Positions 32,560 through 40,090 of a DNA stretch of 64,000 nucleotides are shown one piece after another. The translations under genes and the position numbers were made by a program. Origin of the DNA: Micromonospora costi. Its GTDB lineage: Bacteria > Actinomycetota > Actinomycetes > Mycobacteriales > Micromonosporaceae. Under the pieces are notes generated by a model. The model saw only the letters and a list, made by a program, of their open reading frames with translations, was not told where the DNA came from and searched no databases. The DNA lies in contig NZ_RBAN01000004.1 of assembly GCF_003626655.1 (NCBI RefSeq), forward strand, positions 1-64,000. Reading direction: 5' to 3'. The number at the start of each line of letters is the position of its first letter. The stretch's first letter is position 1.

Positions 32560-32748
32560 ATGTCACGACAACAGTTCGGCTTTCTCGCCGGCTTTCTGCT
32601 GGTCGCGGTCTGGGCGGCGGCCGGCCCCGGCGCCGCCGGGCTCGCGGTGCTCGCCGGCCTCGTCGGGTGGCTGGTCGTCCGGGTGCTCGACGGGGACGTG
32701 GCGGTCACCGGGCTCGGCGACCGCTCCGGTGCCGCCCGACGGCGGTGA
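32560..32748 (+). CDS. Small membrane protein, DUF2273-like
   Basis: 62 aa with two membrane segments (FGFLAGFLLVAVWAAAG, GLAVLAGLVGWLVVRVL) separated by GPGAA. Small DUF2273 proteins of this form precede Asp23/Gls24 genes in many Gram-positive genomes. GGGGAGG is placed before the ATG. The stop overlaps the GTG of the Asp23 gene (GTGA). Confidence 0.75.
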   Translation: MSRQQFGFLAGFLLVAVWAAAGPGAAGLAVLAGLVGWLVVRVLDGDVAVTGLGDRSGAARRR

Positions 32749-33221
32749 CCGGCGACCGGGGCGGCGCGCCCGAGGCGGACCGGGCCACGTTCGCGGCCGA
32801 CCGGGGCGTCCCCGAGGCGGACCGGGCCGACCGTGCCACGCCCGTGGCCGGCCGGGGCATCCCGGAGGCGGGCCGGGCCGACCGTGCCACGCCCGTGGCC
32901 GGCCGGGGTGCGACCCGGATCGGCCCGGAGGTGGTGGCCCGGATCAGCGCCGAGGCGGCCCGGCAGGTGCCCGGCGTGCACGCGCTCGTGGCGGTGCCGG
33001 CCCGCCCGCACGGCGTGGCAGTCCGCCTCGACGACCGGGCGGCGGCCGTCGACGTCGACGTCGTCACCTGGTACGGCCACAACGTGCTGACGGTGGCCGA
33101 CGCGATCCGGGAGGTGGTGATCGACCGGGTACGGGTGGCCACCGGGCTGGCCGTACGCGAGGTCACGGTCACGGTGGACGACGTGGTCGTCCCGGGCGTG
33201 GATGTGCCGCCGCCGGCGTGA
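32745..33221 (+). CDS. Asp23/Gls24 family envelope stress protein
   Basis: 158 aa from GTG at 32745. Residues 8-55 are three repeats of a 17-residue unit rich in Ala, Asp and Arg; the Asp23 domain follows (IGPEVVARISAEAARQVPGV to the end) with alternating strands such as AVDVDVVTWYGHNVLTVADA and VREVTVTVDDVVV. In Staphylococcus Asp23 is tied to the membrane by AmaP and counters cell-wall stress; here the AmaP-like and DUF6286 genes follow in the same operon. The N-terminal repeats are unusual for the family. Confidence 0.85.
   Translation: MTGDRGGAPEADRATFAADRGVPEADRADRATPVAGRGIPEAGRADRATPVAGRGATRIGPEVVARISAEAARQVPGVHALVAVPARPHGVAVRLDDRAAAVDVDVVTWYGHNVLTVADAIREVVIDRVRVATGLAVREVTVTVDDVVVPGVDVPPPA
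32766..32909 (+). repeat. 51-bp coding tandem repeat in the Asp23 gene
   Basis: Copies at 32808-32858 and 32859-32909 encode VPEADRADRATPVAGRG and IPEAGRADRATPVAGRG; a shorter first copy (32766-32807) lacks three residues. All are in frame. Confidence 0.85.
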
Positions 33222-33248
33222 GGGCCGCCCCTGCGATCGGGAGGTGAG

Positions 33249-33767
33249 ATGCGTACCGCCAACCGGCTGGCCACCCTGCTGCTCGCCGCCGCGCTCCTCG
33301 CCGGCGGAGCGCTCCTCGCGGTCGAGGCGCTGCTGGCCGCGGCGGGCCGCCGCGCGCTGCTCGTCGACACCGCCGCCTGGTCGGCGGCGCTGGGGCGCAC
33401 CCGGTGGGACGACCCGATCGTCCGTGCGGCCGCAGTGGCGGCCCTCCTGCTCGGCCTGGGCATCCTCGCCGCCGAGCTGCGGCGGTGGAGCCCGGCCCGG
33501 CTGGACGCCGGCGGCGGATGGCACCTGCACCGCCGTTCCGTGGAGCGCCGGCTGGCGGCCGCGGCCGGGTCGGTGCCGGGCGTAGGGCGGGCACGCGTGC
33601 GCGTCCGGCGCCGCGGCGCCGGCTGGCGGCCGCGGGTGGTGGCCACCGGGGATCCCGCGGCGTCCGCCGAGGTCGCGTTCGCCGTACGCCAGGAGTTGCA
33701 CCGGCTGGCCGCGCCCTGCACGGGCCGCGTCGAGGTACGCCTGCTCCCCCGCCGGCGGGCGCCGTGA
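33249..33767 (+). CDS. DUF6286-like membrane protein of the Asp23 operon
   Basis: 172 aa. Two membrane segments (LATLLLAAALLAGGALLAVE and AAAVAALLLGLGILAAEL) precede a cytoplasmic domain with an alternating-strand pattern like Asp23 (RRSVERRLAAAAGSVPGVGR). GGGAGG precedes the ATG. The stop overlaps the GTG of the next gene. Position between Asp23 and AmaP-like genes suggests a membrane scaffold for the envelope-stress complex. Confidence 0.75.
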   Translation: MRTANRLATLLLAAALLAGGALLAVEALLAAAGRRALLVDTAAWSAALGRTRWDDPIVRAAAVAALLLGLGILAAELRRWSPARLDAGGGWHLHRRSVERRLAAAAGSVPGVGRARVRVRRRGAGWRPRVVATGDPAASAEVAFAVRQELHRLAAPCTGRVEVRLLPRRRAP

Positions 33768-34318
33768 CCAACGCCGCGCACCGCCTGCTCTGGACCGTCG
33801 TCGCGCTGCTGCTGGTCGCGCTCGGCGGCACCGTGCTGGCCGTGAACCTCGGCCGGCTGCCCGGCGGCGCCGGGGTGCTCCTCGACGCCGGGCTCCGGCG
33901 CCCGTTCCGGCTCGCCGCGCCCTGGGGCGCTCTCGCGCTGGCGGTCGTCGGCGTCCTCGCCGCCCTCGCCGGGCTCTGGCTGCTCCGCGCCGAGCTGGGC
34001 GCGGCCCGTGGACGCGGGTACGGCACCCTCGCTCACCCCGGCCGGCGGGGGCGGACCCGGCTGGCGGCGGGCGCCCTCGTCCGCGCGCTGGAGCGGGACC
34101 TGACCGGGGATCCCCGCATCCGCCGGGCCCACGTCGTGCTCACAGGCACGCCGCCGCGGCCCGACCTGTGGATCCGGGTGGAGGTGGCCGCGGGCACGCG
34201 TACGGCCGGGCTGCGTGAGCACGTGGACAGCGCCGTCCGCCGGTACGCCGACACGATGGGTTGCCGCCCCGCCCGCCTGGACGTGACCGCGCACGTGGAC
34301 TCCGGGCCGTCCCGCTGA
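33764..34318 (+). CDS. AmaP-like alkaline-shock membrane anchor
   Basis: 184 aa from GTG at 33764, overlapping the previous stop. Two membrane segments (LLWTVVALLLVALGGTVLAV and APWGALALAVVGVLAALAGL) flank a short loop, and the C-terminal half is an Asp23-like domain (LVRALERDLTGDPRIRRAHV, VDSAVRRYADTMGCRPARLD). This topology is that of AmaP, which recruits Asp23 to the membrane. Fourth and last gene of the operon. Confidence 0.75.
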   Translation: MTNAAHRLLWTVVALLLVALGGTVLAVNLGRLPGGAGVLLDAGLRRPFRLAAPWGALALAVVGVLAALAGLWLLRAELGAARGRGYGTLAHPGRRGRTRLAAGALVRALERDLTGDPRIRRAHVVLTGTPPRPDLWIRVEVAAGTRTAGLREHVDSAVRRYADTMGCRPARLDVTAHVDSGPSR

Positions 34319-34378
34319 CGGTCGGCGCGGCATGATCGGTGGTCGGCGGTGTCCCGGGCCGCGGTGGGGAGGTTCGAC

Positions 34379-35119
34379 GTGCGGGTGGTCTCGCTGGTGC
34401 CGTCGCTGACCGAGGCGGTGGCGGTGACGCTGCCCGGCGTCCTGGTGGGCGCCACGGACTGGTGCACCCACCCGGCCGGCCTGGACGTGCCCCGGGTGGG
34501 CGGGAGCAAGTACCCCGACCTGGACCGGGTGCGTGCGCTGGATCCCGACCTCGTGCTGCTCAACGTCGAGGAGAACCGCCGCGAGGACGCCGACGCGCTG
34601 GCCGCCGCCGGCATCCCGGTACGCGTGACCTACCCGCGCACGGTCCCGGGGGCGCTCGCCGAACTCGCCGACCTGCTCACGGCGCTCGGTGCGGCGCGGG
34701 AACCCGCCTGGCTGGCCACCGCCCGCCGGGCCTGGGCCGATCCGCCCCGGCTCGCCCCGGCACGCCGGGCCGTGGTGCCGGTGTGGCGACGGCCCTGGGT
34801 GGTGCTCGGCGCCGACACGTTCGCCGGGGACGTGCTGCGCCGGCTCGGGGTGGAGAACGTCTACGCCCGGCACCCCGACCGCTACCCCCGCCCGGAACTC
34901 GCCGAGCTGCGGGGCCGGGACGCCGACCTCGTGGTGCTGCCCGACGAGCCGTACCGCTTCACGGCCACGGACGGCCCGGAGGCGTTCCCCGGCACGCCCT
35001 GCGCGCTCCTCTCCGGCCGGCATCTCACCTGGTACGGCCCGTCCCTGGCGGAGGCGCCCGCGCTGCTCGCCGCGCAGCTGGCCCGGCCGGTCACCGCGCC
35101 CGCCGAGCGGGCGCCCTGA
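34379..35119 (+). CDS. BtuF-like helical-backbone metal receptor protein, not exported
   Basis: 246 aa. RVVSLVPSLTEAVAVTLPG at the start, VGGSKYPDLDRVRALDPDLV in the middle and WVVLGADTFAGDVLRRLGVE later are the landmarks of the BtuF/vitamin B12 substrate-binding fold. A signal peptide or lipobox is absent with either start, so it is not a normal ABC-importer receptor. GTG at 34379 is chosen because GGGGAGG stands six bases before it. It may bind cobalamin or a metal chelate in the cytoplasm. No BtuCD genes are adjacent. Confidence 0.8.
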   Translation: MRVVSLVPSLTEAVAVTLPGVLVGATDWCTHPAGLDVPRVGGSKYPDLDRVRALDPDLVLLNVEENRREDADALAAAGIPVRVTYPRTVPGALAELADLLTALGAAREPAWLATARRAWADPPRLAPARRAVVPVWRRPWVVLGADTFAGDVLRRLGVENVYARHPDRYPRPELAELRGRDADLVVLPDEPYRFTATDGPEAFPGTPCALLSGRHLTWYGPSLAEAPALLAAQLARPVTAPAERAP

Positions 35120-35206
35120 GCGCCACCGGCGGCCGGGCGCGCGCCCGCAGTGCCACCCTGCGGCCCCGGTCTCGCCGAGCACACGCTCTGAGCGCCACCG
35201 GCGGCC
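35117..35206. repeat. Duplicated 18-base string after the BtuF-like gene
   Basis: TGAGCGCCACCGGCGGCC occurs at 35117-35134, where it includes the stop codon of the gene, and again at 35189-35206. A more diverged copy may lie between them. Confidence 0.5.
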
Positions 35207-35235
35207 CGGGCCCGCCGGCGCGGTGACGCCCCGCG

Positions 35236-36210
35236 TCACCTGCCGCGCCGGTGCCCCGCCCGGCCGGTCGCGCGGCTGCGCCGGCGTCGGGCGGCCAGCA
35301 CGCTCCACCCGACCGACACCGACAGGCTCAGCACCACCACCGCGAAGGTGAGCCACAGCGGCAGCTTGCCCACCGGCGTCTCGGCCAGGATCAGCTTCAG
35401 GCCCGCGAAGGCGAGCAGGACGGCCAGCCCGTACCGCAGGTAGCCGAAGTGCCGCAGCAGGCCCGCGAGCAAGAAGTAGAGGCTGCGCAGGCCGAGCACG
35501 GCGAAGGCGTTGGCCGTCCACACCAGGAACGTGTTCGTGGTGATGGCGAGGATCGCGGCCACGGAGTCGATCGCGAAGACCACGTCGGTCGCCTCGATGG
35601 CGACCAGCGCGACCAGCAGCAGGGTCGCGTGGCGGCGGCCGGCGAGGCGTACGGTGAAACGGTCGTCGTGGTAACGCGGGTCCGTTGGCGCCACCCGGCG
35701 GAAGAGCCGGACCACGACATTGCGCTCCGGGTCCACGTCCGGTTCGCCGCGTACGGCGAGCCGCCAGCCGGTCCAGATCAGGAAGCCGCCCAGCACGGCG
35801 CCCGCCCAGGCCAGCCGGTCCAGCAGCTCGGCGCCGACGAGGATGAACACCAACCGGAACAGCAGCGCGCCGACCACGCCCCAGAACAGCACCTTGTGCT
35901 GGTAGCCGGCCGGCACCCGGAAGTAGCCGAAGAGCAGGGCGAAGACGAAGACGTTGTCCACCGACAGTGCCTTCTCCAGCAGGTAGCCGGAGAAGTACGC
36001 GATCGCCGGATCACCGCCGCGCCACCACCAGACGACCAGGCCGAAGAGGACGCCCGCGGCGATCCAGACGCCGCTCCACACCAGCGCCTCGCGCAGCTCG
36101 ATGACGTGGCCGTCCCGGTGCGCGAGCACGTCCACGGCGAGCATCACGGCGATGACCAGCACCACCGCCGCCCAGGCCCACATCGGCACCGGGAACGTCG
36201 CCTCGCCCAC
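35236..36210 (-). CDS. TerC family integral membrane protein
   Basis: 324 aa with about eight to nine membrane segments. The two TerC signatures are present: EKALSVDNVFVFALLFGYF and EATDVVFAIDSVAAILAIT, each with an Asp in the membrane that is thought to move Mn2+ or other divalent cations. Length is normal. GTG at 36210 follows GGAGGG by six bases and is preferred over ATG at 36237. TerC genes are often under a Mn-riboswitch, but none was recognised upstream. Confidence 0.9.
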   Translation of the reverse strand: MGEATFPVPMWAWAAVVLVIAVMLAVDVLAHRDGHVIELREALVWSGVWIAAGVLFGLVVWWWRGGDPAIAYFSGYLLEKALSVDNVFVFALLFGYFRVPAGYQHKVLFWGVVGALLFRLVFILVGAELLDRLAWAGAVLGGFLIWTGWRLAVRGEPDVDPERNVVVRLFRRVAPTDPRYHDDRFTVRLAGRRHATLLLVALVAIEATDVVFAIDSVAAILAITTNTFLVWTANAFAVLGLRSLYFLLAGLLRHFGYLRYGLAVLLAFAGLKLILAETPVGKLPLWLTFAVVVLSLSVSVGWSVLAARRRRSRATGRAGHRRGR

Positions 36211-36371
36211 CCGGCGCCCTCCGCATCCCACGTCCACCGGAGTGCTACTCCCGGCCGCTCGCCGCGTGACGACGGAACCGACGCAGGGTCGCCTCCGAGC
36301 GTAGGCGAGCGGCTGGTCCGGCGAGCCCGCTCCGGCGAGATCGGCCGTACCGGGGGCGACGCCTGCGGAGT

Positions 36372-36533
36372 GGCCGGGTGGGCGTGCCCGGGGCCGGTGC
36401 GCGGCGGCGGGTTGGCGTGTCCGGGGCGGCGCTGGCCCGGCGGCCGGGTGGGTCTTTCCGGGGCGGCGCGCGGTGGCCGGATGGCCGCGTCTCGAGGCGG
36501 CGCCGACGCGGCGGCCGGGTGGGGGTGGCCGGG
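36372..36533. repeat. Imperfect 34-38-bp tandem repeats in the terC-CBS gap
   Basis: The gap 36211-36554 contains about four and a half diverged copies of a unit starting GGCCGGGTGGGCGTG and containing CCGGGGCGGCGC. Copy starts are about 36372, 36406, 36442, 36475 and 36513. No frame encodes a convincing protein. The rest of the gap shows only GC-rich sequence. Confidence 0.65.
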
Positions 36534-36554
36534 CCGCCGCGCCGGCCGGGCGGG

Positions 36555-37247
36555 TCAGGCCACCGGGGTGACCGGACCCGCGTCGACCAGGCTGGTGTCG
36601 TCGGCGTCGAACGCGATGGTGTTCGACACCCGCACCACACCGCTGACCCGGGCCGCGAGCTGGCCCGCGAGGTCGGCGGCGGAACGCCGGTCCACGCGAC
36701 CCGCCAGGGTGACCTCACCGGCACGGACCTGCACGGTGACCAGGCCGTCCCGGACGGCCAGGATCCGGTGGAGCACCTCCTGCACGACGTCCTCGCGGAT
36801 CTCCGCGTCCGAGCGCAGGTGCACCCGCAGCAGGTCGCCGCGGGTCACGATGCCCACCAGCCGGCCGAGGTCGTCGAGCACCGGCAGCCGCTTGACCCGC
36901 TCGCGGTCGAACAGGCGGGCCGCCGCCGGCAGGGCCGTGTGGGCGTACGTGGTGACCGCCGGCGCGGTCATGAGGTCGCGGGCGAGCAGCCCGTCGGCCT
37001 TGCCCCGGGCGCCCCGACGCCGCCGGCCCTCGAAGATCCGCCGCTGCTCCGGCTCGCCGCTGTGCTCGATCTTGTGCAGCAGGTCCGCCTCGGAGACCAC
37101 GCCGAGCACCCGCTGGAACCCGTCCACGACGGGGGCCCCGCTGACGCCGCGGCGGACCAACACGTCGACGATCTCGCGGTACGGGGTCTCCTCCCGCACC
37201 GTCGCCACGTCGCGGGTCATCACGTCGCCCACCTGCCATGTCCTCAT
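36555..37247 (-). CDS. CBS-CBS-BON domain protein, Hrp1-like
   Basis: 230 aa. First CBS domain at about residues 7-65 (VGDVMTRDVATVREETPYRE), second at about 90-150 (ARDLMTAPAVTTYAHTALPA and GRLVGIVTRGDLLRVH), and a BON domain at about 155-222 (VTVQVRAGEVTLAGRVDRRS). CBS pairs bind adenine nucleotides; the BON part suggests membrane or phospholipid contact. GAGGAGG precedes the ATG. It is divergent from the DoxX-like gene across GGGACC palindromes, similar to hypoxia-response genes. Confidence 0.88.
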   Translation of the reverse strand: MRTWQVGDVMTRDVATVREETPYREIVDVLVRRGVSGAPVVDGFQRVLGVVSEADLLHKIEHSGEPEQRRIFEGRRRRGARGKADGLLARDLMTAPAVTTYAHTALPAAARLFDRERVKRLPVLDDLGRLVGIVTRGDLLRVHLRSDAEIREDVVQEVLHRILAVRDGLVTVQVRAGEVTLAGRVDRRSAADLAGQLAARVSGVVRVSNTIAFDADDTSLVDAGPVTPVA

Positions 37248-37318
37248 CGCAGCCTCCTCACACCGCTGTCCATCTGCGACCGTACGGCCGGCGACCGGCG
37301 CCGGTCAGGGCCACGGGA

Positions 37319-37346
37319 CCGGGTCGGACCCGGGACCAAGGTCCCG
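37319..37346. promoter_or_regulatory. Overlapping GGGACC palindromes, DosR/DevR-box-like
   Basis: CCGGGTC-G-GACCCGG (37319-37333) and CGGGACCAAGGTCCCG (37331-37346) are both perfect palindromes. The second differs from the DosR core GGGACTWWAGTCCC at two symmetric positions only. They lie between divergent genes for a Hrp1-like CBS protein and a DoxX-like protein, 72-104 bases from either start. Binding by a DevR-type regulator is inferred. Confidence 0.5.
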
Positions 37347-37449
37347 TCCAGGTGCGGCCCGGTCGGCCCTGCCGGCCCCACCCCGTCGAGGTGTCCACTG
37401 GAGACGCCACCGGGGAAGCGCGGTGCGGACGAGAAGGGACGTGGGGACG

Positions 37450-37998
37450 ATGACCGCGACGACTGGGCGGACCACCGCCGGAACGACCGCTGCCCGGGCC
37501 GGGACCACCCGGGAGCGGGCGCTGCGCTACCTGTACGCCGGCCTTCGCCTGGCGCTGGGCTGGGTCTTCCTCTGGGCCTTCCTGGACAAGCTGTTCGGCC
37601 TCGGCCTGGCCACCGAGGAGAAGAACGCCTGGATCAACGGAGGAAGCCCGACGAAGGGGTTCCTCACCTTCGGCGCCGCCGGCCCGTTCGAGGGGTTCTA
37701 CCACGGCATCGCCGGCGCGGCCTGGGCCGACTGGCTGTTCATGATCGGCCTGGCGGCGATCGGCACCGCCCTGCTGCTCGGCATCGGCGTCCGCGTCGCC
37801 GCGGTGGCCGGCGGGCTGCTGCTCCTGATGATGTGGACCGCCGTCCTGCCTCCGGAGACCAACCCGTTCATGGACGACCACCTCGTGTACGCCGGGGTCC
37901 TCGCGGTCCTCGCCCTGGCCAACGCCGGCGACACGCTCGGCCTCGGCCGGGTGTGGGCGACGCTCCCCGTCGTCCAACGGAATCCCTGGCTCCGCTGA
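37450..37998 (+). CDS. DoxX-like membrane protein
   Basis: 182 aa with four membrane segments (LRLALGWVFLWAFLDKLFGL, WLFMIGLAAIGTALLLGIGV, AVAGGLLLLMMWTAVLP, LVYAGVLAVLALANAGDTLG). The pattern fits DoxX/DoxD proteins, small subunits of quinone-linked thiosulphate or other oxidoreductases. The basic Thr-rich N-terminus is cytoplasmic. The stop is followed by a hairpin. Confidence 0.82.
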   Translation: MTATTGRTTAGTTAARAGTTRERALRYLYAGLRLALGWVFLWAFLDKLFGLGLATEEKNAWINGGSPTKGFLTFGAAGPFEGFYHGIAGAAWADWLFMIGLAAIGTALLLGIGVRVAAVAGGLLLLMMWTAVLPPETNPFMDDHLVYAGVLAVLALANAGDTLGLGRVWATLPVVQRNPWLR

Positions 37999-38037
37999 CC
38001 GGCTGTCATGGCCGTGCCCGAGCGCGGCCGCTGTACC

Positions 38038-38076
38038 CGCCGGCGGGTGTCACCTCGAAGGCGACGCCCGCCGGCG
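38038..38076 (+). terminator. Terminator hairpin after the DoxX-like gene
   Basis: 17-bp arms (38038-38054 with 38060-38076), 15 of 17 matched, loop TCGAA, 40 bases after the stop. Confidence 0.6.
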
Positions 38077-38123
38077 CCGTCGTCGGCCGTCCGCCTGCCG
38101 GCCGCCCTCGGTCGGCGGTCCCC

Positions 38124-38207
38124 GGTTGGACGGCTCCGTTGGTCGGCCTCGGGTTGGACGGCTCCGTTGGTCGGCCTCGGGTTTGCCGGCTCGGTTGGTC
38201 GGCCTCG
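38124..38207. repeat. 28-bp tandem repeat, three copies
   Basis: Copies at 38124-38151 and 38152-38179 are identical (start GGTTGGACGGCTCCG, end GGTCGGCCTCG); the third (38180-38207) differs at four positions; partial copies flank them. They fill most of the 301-base gap 37999-38299 upstream of the FKBP gene, together with the hairpin at 38038. 28 is not a multiple of three, so coding is unlikely. Confidence 0.9.
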
Positions 38208-38299
38208 GGTCGGCCGGGCTCCCGCACATCGGCCGTGTGCTATCCGGCAGGATCGTCGTTGACCGGACACATCACCGGATTACGGCAGGAGATTCCCGC

Positions 38300-38692
38300 A
38301 TGAACCAGGCAGCAGGCGCCCGCTCGGGCAAGCCCGAGGTCGCTCCGATCGAGGGCGCACCGCCCGCCGACCTCGTGATCGAGGACATCGCCGTCGGCGA
38401 GGGGCCGGAGGCGCAGCCGGGCCAGCTGGCGACCGTGCACTACGTGGGCGTCGGTCACTCGTCCGGGCGGGAGTTCGACTCGTCCTGGAACCGGGGTGAG
38501 CCGTTCGAGTTCCCGCTGGGCGGCGGGCAGGTCATCGCCGGCTGGGATCAGGGCGTGGTCGGGATGCGGGTGGGCGGCCGGCGCCGCCTGGTCATCCCGC
38601 CGCACCTGGGGTACGGCGACCGGGGCGCCGCCGGCGTCATCCGGCCGGGCGAGACCCTGATCTTCGTGGTGGACCTGCTCGGCGTCCGCTGA
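38300..38692 (+). CDS. FKBP-type peptidyl-prolyl isomerase
   Basis: 130 aa, single FKBP domain after a short leader of about 15 residues. Landmarks: TVHYVGVGHSSGREFDSSW, GGGQVIAGWDQGVVGMRVGG and RRLVIPPHLGYGDRGAAGVI, ending in TLIFVVDLLGV. Active-site aromatic and Asp positions of FKBP12 (Tyr, Asp, Trp) are kept. No signal peptide, so it assists folding in the cytoplasm. AGGAGA stands before the ATG. Confidence 0.93.
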   Translation: MNQAAGARSGKPEVAPIEGAPPADLVIEDIAVGEGPEAQPGQLATVHYVGVGHSSGREFDSSWNRGEPFEFPLGGGQVIAGWDQGVVGMRVGGRRRLVIPPHLGYGDRGAAGVIRPGETLIFVVDLLGVR

Positions 38693-38770
38693 GCCCACAG
38701 GCCGGCCGGACCCAGCGGTCCGACGCCGGCACGCGGCCCGTCCGCCGGCCGCACCCGCGCCACCCGAGAT

Positions 38771-38816
38771 CGCCGGCGTGGCGGCGTCCGGCCCCACCGG
38801 GCGCGCCACGCCGGCG
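38771..38816. terminator. Hairpin after the FKBP gene, GGCGGCGTCCG family
   Basis: Perfect 13-bp arms (38771-38783 with 38804-38816) and a 20-base loop starting GCGTCCGG. It resembles the hairpin at 51562 in both arm and loop start (ATCGCCGGC-NN-GGCGGCGTCCG). Confidence 0.65.
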
Positions 38817-38933
38817 CCGGTGCGCTCTCCGCCTCGCCCCTCGCTCCCCAGCCCGCGCCAGCCCCTGCCCAGTCCTGTCCCGCCCCCGACCCGGGCCTGT
38901 CCCGCCCCCGGCCCGCGCCCGTCCCGCCTCCGG

Positions 38934-39013
38934 CCCGTCGATCATGCAGTTGTGGTGGGGGGCGAAAGGGGCGAATACCTGCGCTCCGGGCACCACAAGT
39001 GCATGATCCACGG
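38934..39013. repeat. Long intergenic inverted repeat, GATCATGCA family (copy 2)
   Basis: 24-base arms (38934-38957 with 38990-39013), 22 matched; the unmatched pairs include the variable G/C position after GCA. The loop contains GGGGGCGAAAGG and ends CTCCGGG. It is about 90% identical, loop included, to the copy at 39124. Confidence 0.85.
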
Positions 39014-39040
39014 GGCGATCGGCGTGGGCAGGAGACCGGG

Positions 39041-39073
39041 GTGGCGGCGTCCGGCACGACTCGGCGCCGCCAC
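39041..39073. repeat. Short hairpin, GGCGGCGTCCG family
   Basis: GTGGCGGCG (39041-39049) pairs perfectly with CGCCGCCAC (39065-39073); the loop begins TCCGGC, giving GTGGCGGCGTCCGG as in the hairpins at 38771 and 51562. Confidence 0.5.
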
Positions 39074-39123
39074 ACCAGCGCTGCCGTCCTCCCCAAACCC
39101 CGCGCCGGTCCCGTGCCCCGGCT

Positions 39124-39200
39124 CGTCGATCATGCACTTGTGGTGGGGGGCGAAAGGCGTGAACACCCGCACTCCGGGCACCACAAGTGCATGATCCACG
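39124..39200. repeat. Long intergenic inverted repeat, GATCATGCA family (copy 3)
   Basis: 22-base arms (39124-39145 with 39179-39200), 21 matched. At the variable position the left arm has C and the right arm G, the reverse of copy 4 (58414). Probably a tandem duplicate of the element at 38934. Confidence 0.85.
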
Positions 39201-39243
39201 GGGCGACGAGCGCGGGGCAGCACGGACCGGCGCGGCGGGGAGA

Positions 39244-39323
39244 AGCCGAGCGGGGCGGCCAAGAACCGAGCGCGGCAGGCACGAGCCGAGCGGGGCGAGC
39301 AAGAGCCGGGCGCGGCAGGCAAG
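39244..39323. repeat. 40-bp direct repeat, two full copies
   Basis: Units at 39244-39283 and 39284-39323 start AGCCGAGCGGGGCG and end GCGCGGCAGGCA; they differ at about five positions. A degenerate third unit runs to about 39360. Confidence 0.8.
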
Positions 39324-39405
39324 AGCAGAGCAGCCCGGACGCAGAGCGGCCCGGACGAGAGCCGACGCCGCAGCAAGAAGCCGAGGCCGAGCCGGAGGCG
39401 TGTTC

Positions 39406-39879
39406 TCAGGCGGCCAGTAGCGCCGGGGCCGGTGACACCGGGGGCACGTACGGGTCGGACGCCGGCGCGGTCGCCACCGGACGGGCCGGGGCCTGCGGCC
39501 GCGAGACCTCCGCCCGGGAACGAACCGCACTCGGCACCTGCGCGTCGGTCGATCCGGCCGACCGGACGACGGGGACGACCCGGTGCAGCCCGGTGACCCG
39601 CAGCACCCGCGCCACCACCGGATCCGGGTCGACCAGCACCAGTTCCCCGCCCTGCGCGCGCAGGCGCAGGTGCGCGGCGGCGAGCGCGCGGACCCCGGCG
39701 GCGGAGAGCAGCCGGACGCCGGACAGGTCGAGCCGAAGCACCGGCCGTGCGGGGGCGGCCCAGAGCGCCGACCGCAGCGCGCCCACGGTGGCGATGTCGA
39801 TCTCGCCCACCGCGCGCACGTCGATGCCGTGCTCACCCACGGCCACCTGCACGTGGAACCGGTCGCTGCGCTGTCCCAT
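39406..39879 (-). CDS. STAS-domain anti-sigma factor antagonist-like protein
   Basis: 157 aa. Residues 5-105 form a STAS domain (VAVGEHGIDVRAVGEIDIAT, then VLRLDLSGVRLLSAAGVRAL). The Ser in LLSAAG is at the position phosphorylated in SpoIIAA-like antagonists, so partner switching with an RsbW-type kinase is plausible. A tail of 50 residues is Ala/Pro/Val-rich and is not part of the domain. No anti-sigma or sigma gene is adjacent, so the partner is elsewhere. Confidence 0.88.
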   Translation of the reverse strand: MGQRSDRFHVQVAVGEHGIDVRAVGEIDIATVGALRSALWAAPARPVLRLDLSGVRLLSAAGVRALAAAHLRLRAQGGELVLVDPDPVVARVLRVTGLHRVVPVVRSAGSTDAQVPSAVRSRAEVSRPQAPARPVATAPASDPYVPPVSPAPALLAA

Positions 39880-40090
39880 GTTGACGAATCTAGCCCTGAC
39901 CACCGACAGTTTCGTCCGTCCCGAGACGTGATTCCGGGTACGCCCAGGGTCGTACCCCGAGAGGCCCCCGATCCCCCTCGGGGAGGGGCCCCGGGGCTGC
40001 CGGGGCCGGGCCGTCGGGGGTCCGCGCCGCACCCGCGGCCACCGGCCCGCCGTCCACCCGATCCGGGTATCGGCGGGTGACAATGGACGG

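Larger units (their letters stand above)
38693..39405. other. Repeat-rich intergenic region of 713 bases
   Basis: Lies between the convergent FKBP and STAS genes. It holds four inverted repeats (38771, 38934, 39041, 39124) and two full 40-bp direct repeats (39244-39323). Open frames exist on both strands but are repetitive Arg/Ala/Pro sequence without a ribosome binding site or family match, so I call no gene. Confidence 0.7.

Noticed and set aside
36211..36554. yybP-ykoY Mn riboswitch upstream of terC
   Set aside because: The conserved aptamer loops were not found; the region shows only GC-rich tandem repeats.
38999..39400. Coding frames in the FKBP-STAS gap
   Set aside because: They run through inverted and direct repeats, lack ribosome binding sites and give repetitive Arg/Ala/Glu sequence.
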